A stretch of 37,887 nucleotides of DNA from Chloroflexota bacterium (GCA_026707225.1 JAPOXG010000124.1:1-37887); one strand, 5' to 3'. Positions 17,792-27,072 are shown, counted from the stretch's first letter. Notes: a model not told the origin generated them from the sequence alone. Numbers and translations are program-made.

Positions 17792-19249
17792 ATGAGCGAA
17801 TCATCATCCAGACAAGCCTTGGCATTCAGCCGCGACGAGATGCGTGAAATCGGCTATCGGGTCATCGACATGTTAGTGGATTATCACGATGGCCGCGCTG
17901 AAAAGCCCGTCGTGGAAGCGTTGGACTTGGAGATGCTGGAGGCGATCTTGCGCGAGCCGCTGCCGCGAGCGGGCATGCCCTGGCGCGAGGCGCTGTACCA
18001 GTTTGAGCGACAGGTGGTGGACAGCTCGAACCGCGTGGATCATCCGCGCTTCTTCGCCTATATTCCGCTGGCGAACAACTTCATCAGCGTGATGGCTGAT
18101 ACCCTAGCGGCCGGATACAACATCTTCAACGCCGTCTGGCGGCAGGGGCCGGGCGCGGCGCAGATCGAGCGGCTGACGGTGGATTGGCTGCGGCAGATAT
18201 TTGGCCTGCCTCAGTCGGCAGGCGGGACCTTCGTCAGCGGCGGCTCGGTTGCGAATCTGACGGCGCTGGCGGTGGCGCGCGAGATTCAGCTTCAGGGCGA
18301 TATGGGCGCCGCGGTCGCCTATTGTTCCGACCAGATTCATTTTGCCGTGTCTCGCGGGATGCGACTGCTGGGCTTCGCGCCCGCGCAGCTGCGCAAGCTA
18401 GCCAGCGATGACCGCTTTCGCCTGTCAGTGGCGGCTCTGCGGCGGGCGATCGCCGAAGATCGAGCGGCGGGAAAGCGTCCATTTTGCGTGATCGCCAGCG
18501 CAGGCACGACCAACACCGGCGCGGTGGACCCGCTGGATGAGCTGGCTGATTTCTGCGCGGTTGAAGGATTGTGGCTGCATGTCGATGGCGCTTATGGCGC
18601 GCCGGCTGTGTTGACGGAGCAAGGGGCGCGAGCGCTGAAGGGTTTGGAGCGCGTCGATTCGCTGGCGCTGGACGCGCACAAGTGGCTCTTCCAGCCGATT
18701 GAATGCGGCGTCCTGCTGCTGCGGGATCGGCGCTGGCTGGCGCGAACGTTCAAAGAAACGCCGGAATACCTGAAAGACATGCGGAGCGGCGGCGAAGAAC
18801 TCAACTTCATGTATCAGGGCATTCAGCTGACGCGGCAATTCCGGGCGCTGAAGCTGTGGATGAGCTTCAAGGTCTTCGGCTTGGACGCCATTAGCGAGGC
18901 AATTGCGGCCGGCTTCGAGAACGCGAAATTGGCTGAGCGGCTGCTGCGCGAGGAGGGCTGTTGGGAGATCGTGACGCCGGCGCAGATGGCGATCTTGACC
19001 TTCCGCTATCGACCGGCGAATGGCGACGAGGCGCTGGCGAACCGGGTGACGCATGATCTCGTCGGGCGGCTGCTGGACGATGGCTTCGCGTTCGCATCGG
19101 GGACGCAACTGCGCAGCCGGCCGGTCATGCGCATGTGCTGCAATAACCCGCGCGCGACGCCGGAAGATCTGGAGCGCGCGATTCAGCTGATGACGCGGCT
19201 GGCGGCGGATTTGGAAACAACTGTTGTCGAAACACCGAGGTCAGACTAG
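17792..19249 (+). CDS. PLP-dependent group II decarboxylase (aromatic-L-amino-acid decarboxylase-like)
   Basis: This 485-residue cytoplasmic enzyme is of the aspartate-aminotransferase fold (decarboxylase group II, Pfam Pyridoxal_deC type). The catalytic lysine binding PLP is Lys297 in LALDAHKWLFQP. Asp265 in HVDGAYGA is placed to pair with the pyridine nitrogen, and His183 in SDQIHFAVSR to stack on the ring. The N-terminal DHPRFFAYIP motif is typical of DDC-type members. Substrates in the family are aromatic or related L-amino acids, with amines as products; which one applies here is unknown. The ATG follows cggaag. It is the upstream partner of a paralogue 118 bases downstream. Confidence 0.92.
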   Translation: MSESSSRQALAFSRDEMREIGYRVIDMLVDYHDGRAEKPVVEALDLEMLEAILREPLPRAGMPWREALYQFERQVVDSSNRVDHPRFFAYIPLANNFISVMADTLAAGYNIFNAVWRQGPGAAQIERLTVDWLRQIFGLPQSAGGTFVSGGSVANLTALAVAREIQLQGDMGAAVAYCSDQIHFAVSRGMRLLGFAPAQLRKLASDDRFRLSVAALRRAIAEDRAAGKRPFCVIASAGTTNTGAVDPLDELADFCAVEGLWLHVDGAYGAPAVLTEQGARALKGLERVDSLALDAHKWLFQPIECGVLLLRDRRWLARTFKETPEYLKDMRSGGEELNFMYQGIQLTRQFRALKLWMSFKVFGLDAISEAIAAGFENAKLAERLLREEGCWEIVTPAQMAILTFRYRPANGDEALANRVTHDLVGRLLDDGFAFASGTQLRSRPVMRMCCNNPRATPEDLERAIQLMTRLAADLETTVVETPRSD

Positions 19250-19367
19250 ACTGCCCGTCTCGATAGCTCGCGCAACTAACCGAAAGATGTCGTAATGCTT
19301 ACCGGTTCCCAAGGGAATCGGATTTTCATTGACCTTAAGCGCAACACAGATGTTGTAAGGATCTCGC

Positions 19368-20839
19368 ATGCGCGGTTTGAAACCGCGCGACCAAATCAAG
19401 CTCAGCGCTGAAGAGATGCGTGAGATGGGCTACCGCATCATCGATATGCTGGTGGATTACAATGGAGCGCAAGCCCAATTTCCGGTGACGCGAGCGCTGG
19501 ATCAGGTGACCTTTGACGAAATCTTGAGCGAGCCGCTGCCGGAGAAGGGGTCGTCATGGGAAGACGTGTTGGAACAGTTCGAGCGGCAGGCGCTCTCGAC
19601 AATCGACCACCTCGATCATCCGCGTTTCTTCGCCTATATTCCCTCCTCGAGCAATTTTGTCAGCGCGATGGCTGATACACTGGCTTCTGGCTACAACATT
19701 TTTAACGCCTTGTATCCGCTGGGGACGGGCGCTGCGCAAGTCGAAAGGCTGACCATCGGCTGGCTGCTTGAGCTCGTCGGCATGCCGGAAGAGGCGGGCG
19801 GCTTGTTTGTGAGCGGGGGCGCCGTGGCGAACCTGACGGGATTGGCGGTGGCGCGGCAAATCCTGTTGAACGGCGACATGCGAGATGCCGTGATCTACTG
19901 TTCGGATCAAGCGCACTTCGTCATTTCGCGCGGATTGCGCATTCTAGGTTTTGGGCACGAGCAGCTACGCGAAATCCAGGCCGACAAGGATTTCCGGCTT
20001 CCCGTCGCTGAACTCGAAACGGCAATTGCCGAGGACAGAGCAGCGGGCAAGCGTCCGTTTTGCATTGCGGCGACAGCGGGCACAACCAATACGGGCGCGG
20101 TGGATCCGCTGAATGACTTGGCGGATCTCTGCCAACACGAGGAGCTTTGGTTGCATGTCGACGGCGCTTATGGCACGTCGGCCTGCTTGACCGAGCATAG
20201 GAAAATAGAGCTGGCCGGCATTGAACGCGCGCATACTTTGAACTGGGACGCGCATAAATGGATGTTTCAACCGGTAGAATGCAGCACGCTGCTGGTGCAG
20301 GATCGTCACTGGCTGGGCGAGACATTTAAGGATACCGCGCATTTCTTATCTGACGCCGAGGAACACAGCAAGCGAGAGGCCGGCGAAGAGATGAATTATA
20401 TGTATCAAGGCATTCAGTTGACGCGTTATTTTCGCGCCTTGAAGTTTTGGATGAGCCTGAAAGTATTTGGTCTGGGCGCGATGCGGCAAGCGATTGAACG
20501 GGGATTCAAGTTGGCTGAAATGGCCGAATCGCTCTTGCGCGATGCGGGGAAATGGGAGATTGTCACTGCGGCGCAAATGGCGATTGTAACCTTTCGATAC
20601 AAGCCGAGCGGCGGCGATGAAAGCCTGGCCGACGCGGTTACGGATGCCTTACCGGGCGCATGGCCGCGAATAGCTTCGCCTTCGCTTCCACATCTAAGCT
20701 GCTCGGGAGACCGGTCATGCGACTGGTTACGAACAATCCGCGAACCACGCCTTCCGATTTGCGACAAACCGTTACCCTCATGGGGCGGCTGGCGGCAGAT
20801 TTGGAGAGGCGGCACAAGGCGGCGCCCTCAGACGAATAA
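19368..20839 (+). pseudogene. Second PLP-dependent group II decarboxylase, frameshifted near the 3' end
   Basis: This paralogue of the preceding gene keeps all core motifs: DHPRFFAYIPSSSNF, SDQAHFVISRG, HVDGAYGT and the PLP lysine in NWDAHKWMFQP. It starts at an ATG with taaggat upstream. After DAVTDALPG the frame turns into non-homologous sequence and would run on to 20894. Shifting frame at the GGG of 20654-20656 restores the expected C-terminus, MAANSFAFASTSKLLGRPVM through LMGRLAADLERR, ending at TAA 20837-20839. One G appears to be missing from a G-run. If real, the C-terminal ~60 residues, part of the small domain, are lost. If it is a sequencing error, the gene is intact. Confidence 0.85.
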
Positions 20840-20949
20840 CTCGCAGCGGGTCGCGGCATCTATAAAGGCTGTACAGCCAATTCTAAGTTGCTAGAATAGC
20901 GACAATACTGGCAATCTATCTTGCTGCACACGAGCTCAGGAATAGAAGT

Positions 20950-22881
20950 TTGGATTACGGTCTGCTGGCGTTTTCCCTCGTTGCGTTCGCATTCACCGCA
21001 TTGGCGGCATTTCAGATTGGCAGATTCTCGACGCGTTTTCATTTGCCGTTGATCAGTGGTTACTTGCTGGCCGGCATCATAGCGGGTCCCTTCCTTTTGC
21101 GATTCATGGATATGGCGAACGTTGAGAGCCTGCGCTTTCTCGACGAGGTTTCGCTGGCTTTTATCGCCTTCGCCGCTGGCAGCGAGATGGCTTTGGACGA
21201 ACTGCGCGGGCGTTACCGCAGCATCGGCTGGAATACGCTGACGCAGATCGCCGCCATTTACCTGTTTTGCGGCGCCGCGTTTTTCCTGCTGGCTGACGCC
21301 ATCCCCTTCATGCAGGGCTTATCGACCGGGGGCCGTTTGGCCGCGTCGCTGCTGGCGGGCACCATTCTGGCGGCGCGCTCGCCATCGTCGGCGATCGCCA
21401 TCATCAACGAGCTGCGGGCGCGCGGTCCATTCGTCAAAGGCGTGCTGGGCGTGACGCTGGTGAAAGACGTGTTGATCGTGGCGCTGTTCGCCGTGAGCAC
21501 ATCGATCGCCGCGACCTTGCTGAATGGTCGCGACTTTGATCTGGGTTTCATCATCTTGGTCGTCTTCGAGATTTTGGCCTCAATCGGCTTTGGCGTCTTG
21601 ATCGCGCAATTGATGGGTCTAGTGTTGCGCAGCCATTGGGAAGACCGGGTGAAGATTCCACTCATTTTGCTAATCGGTTATTTGGTCTTCGCCTTATCGG
21701 GCGAAATCCGGCATTTCAGTCATGAGAATCTCCCCTTCGACTTGCTGTTTGAACCGCTGCTGATCTGCATGGTCGCCAGTTTTTGGATCACCAATCGCAG
21801 TCCTTACCGCAGCGAATTGCGACACCTGCTGCATCAGGTGGAGACGCCCATATTCGTCATTTTCTTCACCCTGATTGGACAGACGTTGGATCTGAGCGTC
21901 TTGCAGGCGCTGCTGCCAGTGACGCTGGCGATCTTCGCGGTGCGGCTGGCGGCTTTGTTTTTGGGCGGTTACATCGGCGGGACGCTGGCGGGGGATCCGC
22001 CGCGCTTCAATCGCTTGACCTGGATGGCTTATATTACGCAGGCTGGCGTCGGGCTTGGTCTGGCGAAGGAAGTTGCGATTGAGTTCCCGGAACTGGGCAA
22101 TGATTTCGCCACGCTGATGGTGGCGGCGATTGTCTTAAGCCAATTGGCGGGGCCGCCGTTCTTTAAATTCGCCATTCGGCTGGTGGGCGAATCGCACCTG
22201 CCCAAGGACATCGCTGATGACGAAATCCTCGATGTGGTCATCGTCGGCATCGAGAATCAATCGCGGCAGCTGGCGGAGCGCTTGCTGGCGCATGGCTGGC
22301 GGGTCAAGCTGCTCGATATTGATCAGTCGCATGTTTCTTCGCTGACCGCCTCCGACGGCTTGCGGCATGAGCACTGGCTGCCGGAAATATCAGCCGAGCG
22401 CGTGCGGGAACTGATTGAGCCGAAGACTGAGGCGGCGGTCACGCTGCTGCCCGATGACGCCGACAGCTTGAAGCTCTGTCAGATCTTCTACGAGGACTTC
22501 GGCATCACGCGGCAGATCGCGCGGCTGAACACCTTCAGTCTCGTCGAGCAGTTCCGCGAATTGGGCGTGCATGTGCTGGATCCGGCGAATGCGATGGTGC
22601 ATCTGCTGGATAACTTCGTGCGCGCGCCTCAATTGGCGGCGATGGTCTTTGAAGACGACCCCGATCACGATGTCATACAGGTGACGATCACCGATCCCAA
22701 CGTGGATGGCTTGCACTTGCGCGAGCTGATCTTGCCCGATGATGTGCTGGTGATGGCGATCGCGCGGCGCGGGCATTCCATCGTGCCGCATGGCTATACC
22801 AATTTGCACGTTGATGATGAGCTGACGCTGATCGGTCCAACGGACCACTTGGACGAGGTGGCGCTGAAGCTGGGCTACTGA
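20950..22881 (+). CDS. CPA2-family cation:proton antiporter with TrkA domains (Kef/YbaL-like)
   Basis: This 643-residue protein has an N-terminal CPA2 exchanger domain of about 12 membrane segments (residues ~5-410). It is followed by a Rossmann-like TrkA-N domain (from DVVIVGIENQSRQLAERL, ~425-550) and a TrkA-C domain at the end (VDGLHLRELILPDD). Such proteins exchange potassium or sodium for protons, with cytoplasmic domains sensing nucleotides. The TrkA-N glycine motif is imperfect (GIENQS rather than GxGxxG), so NAD(H) binding may be altered. The start is a TTG at 20950 with agga about 9 bases upstream. No partner flavoprotein of the KefF type is next to it. Confidence 0.92.
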   Translation: MDYGLLAFSLVAFAFTALAAFQIGRFSTRFHLPLISGYLLAGIIAGPFLLRFMDMANVESLRFLDEVSLAFIAFAAGSEMALDELRGRYRSIGWNTLTQIAAIYLFCGAAFFLLADAIPFMQGLSTGGRLAASLLAGTILAARSPSSAIAIINELRARGPFVKGVLGVTLVKDVLIVALFAVSTSIAATLLNGRDFDLGFIILVVFEILASIGFGVLIAQLMGLVLRSHWEDRVKIPLILLIGYLVFALSGEIRHFSHENLPFDLLFEPLLICMVASFWITNRSPYRSELRHLLHQVETPIFVIFFTLIGQTLDLSVLQALLPVTLAIFAVRLAALFLGGYIGGTLAGDPPRFNRLTWMAYITQAGVGLGLAKEVAIEFPELGNDFATLMVAAIVLSQLAGPPFFKFAIRLVGESHLPKDIADDEILDVVIVGIENQSRQLAERLLAHGWRVKLLDIDQSHVSSLTASDGLRHEHWLPEISAERVRELIEPKTEAAVTLLPDDADSLKLCQIFYEDFGITRQIARLNTFSLVEQFRELGVHVLDPANAMVHLLDNFVRAPQLAAMVFEDDPDHDVIQVTITDPNVDGLHLRELILPDDVLVMAIARRGHSIVPHGYTNLHVDDELTLIGPTDHLDEVALKLGY

Positions 22882-22990
22882 GCGAGGCTGTACCCCGATC
22901 GAGGTTTTCTGAGAAGTAAGAAGCGCGCTGCGAAACTCATCAGAATCTGCACACCGACCTCAACAACACGAGCTTTACATAGGAGCGATC

Positions 22991-24364
22991 ATGGATCAGT
23001 TTCCGGTTGCTATCGTTGGCGGCGGACCGGTTGGATTGGCGGCGGCGGCGCATCTGATTGAGCGCGGCGAGCGCCCGATCCTCTTTGAAGCGGGGGCAAG
23101 CGTCGGGGCGAGTGTGCTGGATTGGGGTCATGCGCGCATGTTTTCGCCCTGGGAATTCAATGTGGATGCGGCCAGCGTCCGACTGCTCGATAGCGCGGGC
23201 TGGAAGATGCCGCCGGCTGAGGAATTGCCGACCGGCGCCGAATGGGTCGAGCGCTACTTGCAACCGCTGGCGGAAACCCCGGCGATGCGCGATGTGATTC
23301 GCACGGGTACGCGGGTTCTCCATATCAGTCGGCAGAATCGTGACAAGGTGAAAGATGCCGGTCGCTCTAGGGCGCCCTTCCAAGTGTATATCGTCAAGCG
23401 CGACGGGCGCGAAGCGCTCATTGAGGCGCGCGCCGTCATTGACGCCTCCGGCAGCTGGCGTCAGCCGAACCCGCTGGGCGCCAACGGCATTCCGGCGATC
23501 GGTGAAACGAGATTGCGCGGGCGGCTGGTCTACGGCATTCCCGATGTGCTGGGAAGCGGGCGCGAACGCTACGCGGATCGGCGCGTGATGGTCGTCGGCA
23601 GCGGCCACTCGGCGATTAACGTATTGCTCGATCTGATCCGGCTGCGCGAGGAGCGGCTGGGGACGGAAGTCATCTGGGTGATGCGCCGCGGCAATCTGCG
23701 CAAGGTTTATGGCGGCGGTGAGGCGGATGCCTTGCCGGCCCGCGGTCAAATGGGCCTGCGGATCAGGGCGGCGGTCGAAGCGGGCGCGCTGGAGATTCTG
23801 GCGCCATTCGCCCTGCGGGAAATCGCGGAACTGGACGACGGTCTGCTGGCGCGCGGCGAAATGGAGGGCGCGCTGCAAGATCATTACGCTGACGAGGTCA
23901 TCGTCTGTACTGGCGCGCGGCCCGATCTGGCGATGCTGCGCGAATTGCGGCTGGACTTGGATCCGGCGGTCGAGGCCACGCGCAGCCTGGCGCCGCTGAT
24001 CGACCCCAACTTGCATAGCTGCGGGACGGTGAGACCGCATGGCGAGGCTGAGCTGCGCCAGCCGGAGGCGGACTTCTACATCGTCGGCATGAAGAGTTAT
24101 GGGCGCGCGCCGACCTTCCTGGCGGCGACCGGCTACGAGCAGGTTCGTTCGGTGGCGGCGGCGCTCTGCGGCGATTGGGAAGCGGCGCGTGATGTTCGGC
24201 TGAACTTGCCGGAAACGGGCGTTTGCGTCACGGATTACGCGGCTGATGGTCTCTGCTGCAGCCCGGCGGAAGCAGCGCGGCCCGCCCTGCTCGCCATTGA
24301 CGCGATACCAGTAGCGGACGGCGACTTTGTGCTCTCTCGAACGCAGCCGGAACGCTGCTGCTGA
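22991..24364 (+). CDS. FAD-dependent oxidoreductase with cysteine-rich C-terminal tail
   Basis: This 457-residue flavoprotein has two Rossmann folds: an N-terminal FAD site VAIVGGGPVGLAAAA (6-20) and a second dinucleotide site VMVVGSGHSAINVLLDL (199-215), presumably for NAD(P)H. The arrangement resembles flavin monooxygenases and pyridine-nucleotide-disulfide oxidoreductases. No CxxxxC redox pair is present at the FAD site. The last 50 residues are unusual: Cys412 (ETGVC), Cys422-Cys423 (GLCCS) and a terminal Cys456-Cys457 pair. Tail cysteines like these bind soft metals in mercuric reductase, and related flavoproteins occur with arsenic genes. No metal-resistance genes are next to it, so a metal or arsenical role is only a hypothesis. 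The ATG is preceded by aggag. Confidence 0.85.
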   Translation: MDQFPVAIVGGGPVGLAAAAHLIERGERPILFEAGASVGASVLDWGHARMFSPWEFNVDAASVRLLDSAGWKMPPAEELPTGAEWVERYLQPLAETPAMRDVIRTGTRVLHISRQNRDKVKDAGRSRAPFQVYIVKRDGREALIEARAVIDASGSWRQPNPLGANGIPAIGETRLRGRLVYGIPDVLGSGRERYADRRVMVVGSGHSAINVLLDLIRLREERLGTEVIWVMRRGNLRKVYGGGEADALPARGQMGLRIRAAVEAGALEILAPFALREIAELDDGLLARGEMEGALQDHYADEVIVCTGARPDLAMLRELRLDLDPAVEATRSLAPLIDPNLHSCGTVRPHGEAELRQPEADFYIVGMKSYGRAPTFLAATGYEQVRSVAAALCGDWEAARDVRLNLPETGVCVTDYAADGLCCSPAEAARPALLAIDAIPVADGDFVLSRTQPERCC

Positions 24365-24424
24365 ACTGGAGCGCCCACATGTATGTAAGCGCAAGTAAAT
24401 CATGTAAAAGAGTGTTCCTTGTAG

Positions 24425-24445
24425 GGGCGACCAATCTGGTCGCCC
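24425..24445. repeat. GGGCGA-type hairpin H3
   Basis: Perfect 9-bp stem, inner triplet cca/tgg, loop atc, preceded by ttgtag. With H4 it forms an outward-facing pair, 24 bases apart. Confidence 0.85.
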
Positions 24446-24469
24446 GCTGCCGCTGCGACTTGAGGTTTC

Positions 24470-24490
24470 GGGCGACATGGTATGTCGCCC
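24470..24490. repeat. GGGCGA-type hairpin H4
   Basis: Perfect 9-bp stem, inner triplet cat/atg, loop ggt, followed by ctacag. It is oriented opposite to H3, judging from the flank. Confidence 0.85.
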
Positions 24491-24618
24491 CTACAGATTG
24501 TTGCATTAACGATATTCGCATGACTTTCTCGCATTTACTTAGAATATGAGAATGAGGGCGATACAAGTATCGCCACTACCGGTTTGCAAATGGGAGAGCG
24601 ATTGGAAAGGAGTGGGCG

Positions 24619-25122
24619 ATGGCGCATCCGCTGGTGGAGCAGTTGCGATTCACGCGCGGAGAATTTCTGCGCTGCCTCGAAGGATTAAGCATGCAGGACG
24701 CCTACGCGCGGCAGGGACCGATGAACTGCATCAGTTGGACAATCGGACATCTGGCCGATCACGAAAATCGGACCTTCGTCTTTCTGGCGCAGGGGCTGGT
24801 TATTCAGCCGGAGCTGCGGAAGATTTGCTCGTTTGGCTGTCCGCCGTCGACGCCGAAGCTGGACGATATGTGGGACGCCTGGCGCGAGGTGACGGCGCAC
24901 GCGGACAACTTCCTGGATACGCTGAACAGGGAGAGGCTGCAGGAGCATTTCCAATGGAAGGGCGAAGCGCTGGACGAATCGATCGGCGCCATGCTGCAGC
25001 GCGTTATCTATCATTACTGGTATCACCTGGGCGAGGCGCACGCCACGCGACAGATGCTGGGCGCGCGCAATCTGCCCGAGTTTGTCGGCAGCATGGCTGA
25101 CCTGCCTTATCGGCCCCATTGA
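24619..25122 (+). CDS. DinB-like (DUF664/YfiT) four-helix protein
   Basis: This 167-residue protein has the DinB/YfiT four-helix pattern with a likely metal-binding triad: His44 in SWTIGHLADHE and His132 and His136 in IYHYWYHLGEAHATRQML. Family members include thiol transferases (bacillithiol, mycothiol) and damage-inducible proteins of unknown activity. Which thiol is used here is unknown. The ATG has an excellent ribosome binding site (aaaggag, 8 bases upstream). It ends 6 bases before the C26 hydrolase, so the two are likely co-translated. Confidence 0.87.
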   Translation: MAHPLVEQLRFTRGEFLRCLEGLSMQDAYARQGPMNCISWTIGHLADHENRTFVFLAQGLVIQPELRKICSFGCPPSTPKLDDMWDAWREVTAHADNFLDTLNRERLQEHFQWKGEALDESIGAMLQRVIYHYWYHLGEAHATRQMLGARNLPEFVGSMADLPYRPH

Positions 25123-25128
25123 CAACAC

Positions 25129-25803
25129 ATGACGCGCCCGCGCATTGGCATTACCACGAGCCTGGAGGATGGGCGGCAGACGCTCGATCGGCTTTATGTG
25201 GTCGCGGTGGAACGCGCCGGGGGCCTGCCCATCATCGTGCCGATCTTGGAATCGGCCGAGGCGGCGAGCCATTTCGCGGCGCTGCTTGATGGGCTGATCA
25301 TCACTGGCGGACCGGGCATCACGCGCGGGATGATCGGCGCGCTGCCAGCCGATTTGCCCGCGGTGGACGACGCCCGCGATCGCAGCGATGAACTGATTTA
25401 CCGGGCGATGGCGGATCGGCCTTTCCTCGGCATCTGCTATGGCATGCAATTCGCCAACGCCATGGCTGGCGGGACGATTTATGCCGATGTGCAGCGTCAG
25501 TGCGCGGCGGCTGTTCATAGCGCCGAACGCGGCGCCGGCGAGCACGAGATTCAAATTGCGCCCGGCAGTCGCTTGGCGGCGATTCTGAGCGTCGAGCGGA
25601 TGTCTACCAATAGTCATCATATTCAGGCGGTGGCTCGTCTGGGCGCGGGATTGCGGGCGGCCGCGCGGACGGCCGATGGCGTGGTCGAGGCGATTGAGTC
25701 GGCGGATGGGCGCGTCCTGGCGGCGCAGTTCCATCCAGAGCGAATGCTGGCGCGGGGGCTGCCCCTGTTCGAGGATTTGATTCGGCGGGCGAACCGCGCT
25801 TAA
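25129..25803 (+). CDS. Gamma-glutamyl-gamma-aminobutyrate hydrolase family protein (peptidase C26), second copy
   Basis: This 224-residue class I glutamine-amidotransferase-like hydrolase has the triad Cys103 (GICYGMQ), His202 and Glu204 (QFHPE). The Gly-rich IITGGPGITRG is at 58-68. It is shorter and well diverged from the copy at 444-1193, so it is not a recent duplicate. It follows the DinB-like gene by 6 bases. Given a thiol-transferase-like neighbour, a gamma-glutamyl thiol such as a glutathione-related compound is a possible substrate, but this is guesswork. It ends with TAA directly before a hairpin that may end transcription. Confidence 0.87.
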   Translation: MTRPRIGITTSLEDGRQTLDRLYVVAVERAGGLPIIVPILESAEAASHFAALLDGLIITGGPGITRGMIGALPADLPAVDDARDRSDELIYRAMADRPFLGICYGMQFANAMAGGTIYADVQRQCAAAVHSAERGAGEHEIQIAPGSRLAAILSVERMSTNSHHIQAVARLGAGLRAAARTADGVVEAIESADGRVLAAQFHPERMLARGLPLFEDLIRRANRA

Positions 25804-25815
25804 CCCCCCTCTAAA

Positions 25816-25841
25816 TCTCCCCCCGATGCATCAGGGGGAGA
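25816..25841 (+). terminator. Possible terminator hairpin between convergent genes
   Basis: The arms tctccccc (25816-25823) and gggggaga (25834-25841) form an 8-bp stem around a loop containing the palindrome gatgcatc, followed by cttt. It lies 13 bases after the hydrolase stop. The T-run is weak. A similar C-rich element at 29387-29426 suggests it may instead be a repeat. Confidence 0.35.
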
Positions 25842-25965
25842 CTTTCCCTATGGCGCGCAGATTCCCTTGGGCAAGATGACTTAGCCAGTGGCGCTCCCCA
25901 TCCCTCCTAGTAGGGTCGCGTAGACACCGACCGTCGCTCGCCCGTAAATGCAATTGTTATTGGAC

Positions 25966-25986
25966 GGGCGACTCACAGAGTCGCCC
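25966..25986. repeat. GGGCGA-type hairpin H5
   Basis: Perfect 9-bp stem, inner triplet ctc/gag, loop aca, followed by ctacacatt. A degenerate relative (arms ggggcg and cgcccc, followed by taccacatt) lies at 26003-26029. Confidence 0.85.
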
Positions 25987-26052
25987 CTACACATTTTGCG
26001 CCGGGGCGGACGACCCAATCGCGCGCCCCTACCACATTCTTACAAGGCAGAT

Positions 26053-27072
26053 CTAGACCAACCCAATCAAGCGCGTCAGCAGATCGCGTTTGATGTAGCC
26101 GTGTTGCTCATACCAGGCGAAGGTCTCTTTTAAGCTGGTCTCAATATCAATGCTTGGCTTGAACAACTCTCGTTGAGCCTTGGCGCCGTCGAAGAAGACG
26201 CAGGCGCTGCCGAGCCGGGTTTGATTGGCATCCATCGGCGTCTTAATGCCGAGCGCCCGCAGCAATTCGATGAAACGGGCGGTGGGCTCGAGCAGCCAGT
26301 CGGGCATGAAGAAGGCCGGCGGGCGAACGCCGCAAGCGCTCGCGATCAAGCCAAACCACTGACGGTACGACAGATTGGCGCTATTGAGGATGTAACGCTC
26401 GCCGCTGCGGCCGCGCTCGACCGCGTTAAAATGCGCGCGCGCCACATCGCGCACATCAATGACGGCCAGCCCGCCGGAAGACACGGGCGCCAGCCACTGC
26501 CAGCGAGCGGCCTCGATGACGAAGCTGCCGGAGATGGCGTTGAGGTCGCCCGGTCCAATGATGACGGTCGGGTTGAGCGTGACGATGTCCATGCCCTCCG
26601 CGACGAATTCGGCGACGATTTCTTCCGCTTTGACCTTGCTCCAGGCATACCAGAATCGCTCAGGCGGCAGATTAAAGGCGTCGCTTTCATCGGCGGGCTC
26701 GGCGCCGGGGCGGATGCCGATGGTCGAGGCGCTGCTGGTGAAGATGACGCGGTCGACGCCGGCGGAGCGGGCCGCGGTCAGCAGATTGCGCGTCCCGTCC
26801 ACATTGATGCGCCAGAGGGCGTCGCGGTCGTCGTCTTTCCAGTAATCGGCTTTGGCGGCGACATGGAAGACGGCGTCGCAATCGGCGCAGGCTGCTTCCA
26901 TGAGCGCGATATCGTCGAGATCGCCGGCGATGGCTTCGTATTCCAGATCCCCCAAGACGCTGAGTTTGTTCTGGGAGCGGTAGAGGATGCGCGCGCTGCA
27001 GCCGCGTTCGATGAGCAGGCGCGTCAGATGCGAGCCGACGAAGCCGGTGGCGCCGGTGACGAGAGCTTTCAT
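26053..27072 (-). CDS. NAD-dependent epimerase/dehydratase family protein (extended SDR, dihydroflavonol-reductase-like)
   Basis: This is an extended short-chain dehydrogenase/reductase of ~339 residues. The N-terminal Rossmann motif GATGFVGSH binds NAD(P). The catalytic YAWSK (YxxxK) follows a Ser-rich FTSSASTIG strand. The family includes dihydroflavonol-4-reductases and hopanoid-associated HpnA-like sugar epimerases; I cannot choose between them. The frame runs on to 27177, but the ATG at 27072 starts directly before the Rossmann strand (MKALVTGATG) and the upstream extension has no domain. It lies 130 bases downstream of the LuxR-type gene, in the same direction. Confidence 0.9.
   Translation of the reverse strand: MKALVTGATGFVGSHLTRLLIERGCSARILYRSQNKLSVLGDLEYEAIAGDLDDIALMEAACADCDAVFHVAAKADYWKDDDRDALWRINVDGTRNLLTAARSAGVDRVIFTSSASTIGIRPGAEPADESDAFNLPPERFWYAWSKVKAEEIVAEFVAEGMDIVTLNPTVIIGPGDLNAISGSFVIEAARWQWLAPVSSGGLAVIDVRDVARAHFNAVERGRSGERYILNSANLSYRQWFGLIASACGVRPPAFFMPDWLLEPTARFIELLRALGIKTPMDANQTRLGSACVFFDGAKAQRELFKPSIDIETSLKETFAWYEQHGYIKRDLLTRLIGLV

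Noticed and set aside
22940..24478. A 512-codon open frame on the minus strand opposite the FAD oxidoreductase
   Set aside because: The plus strand carries clear FAD and NAD(P) motifs. The minus frame is a by-product of GC-rich codon bias, rich in Arg, Gln and Ala with no domain.
24685..25734. A 349-codon minus-strand open frame across the DinB and C26 genes
   Set aside because: It crosses two real plus-strand genes and their junction and has no motif of its own.
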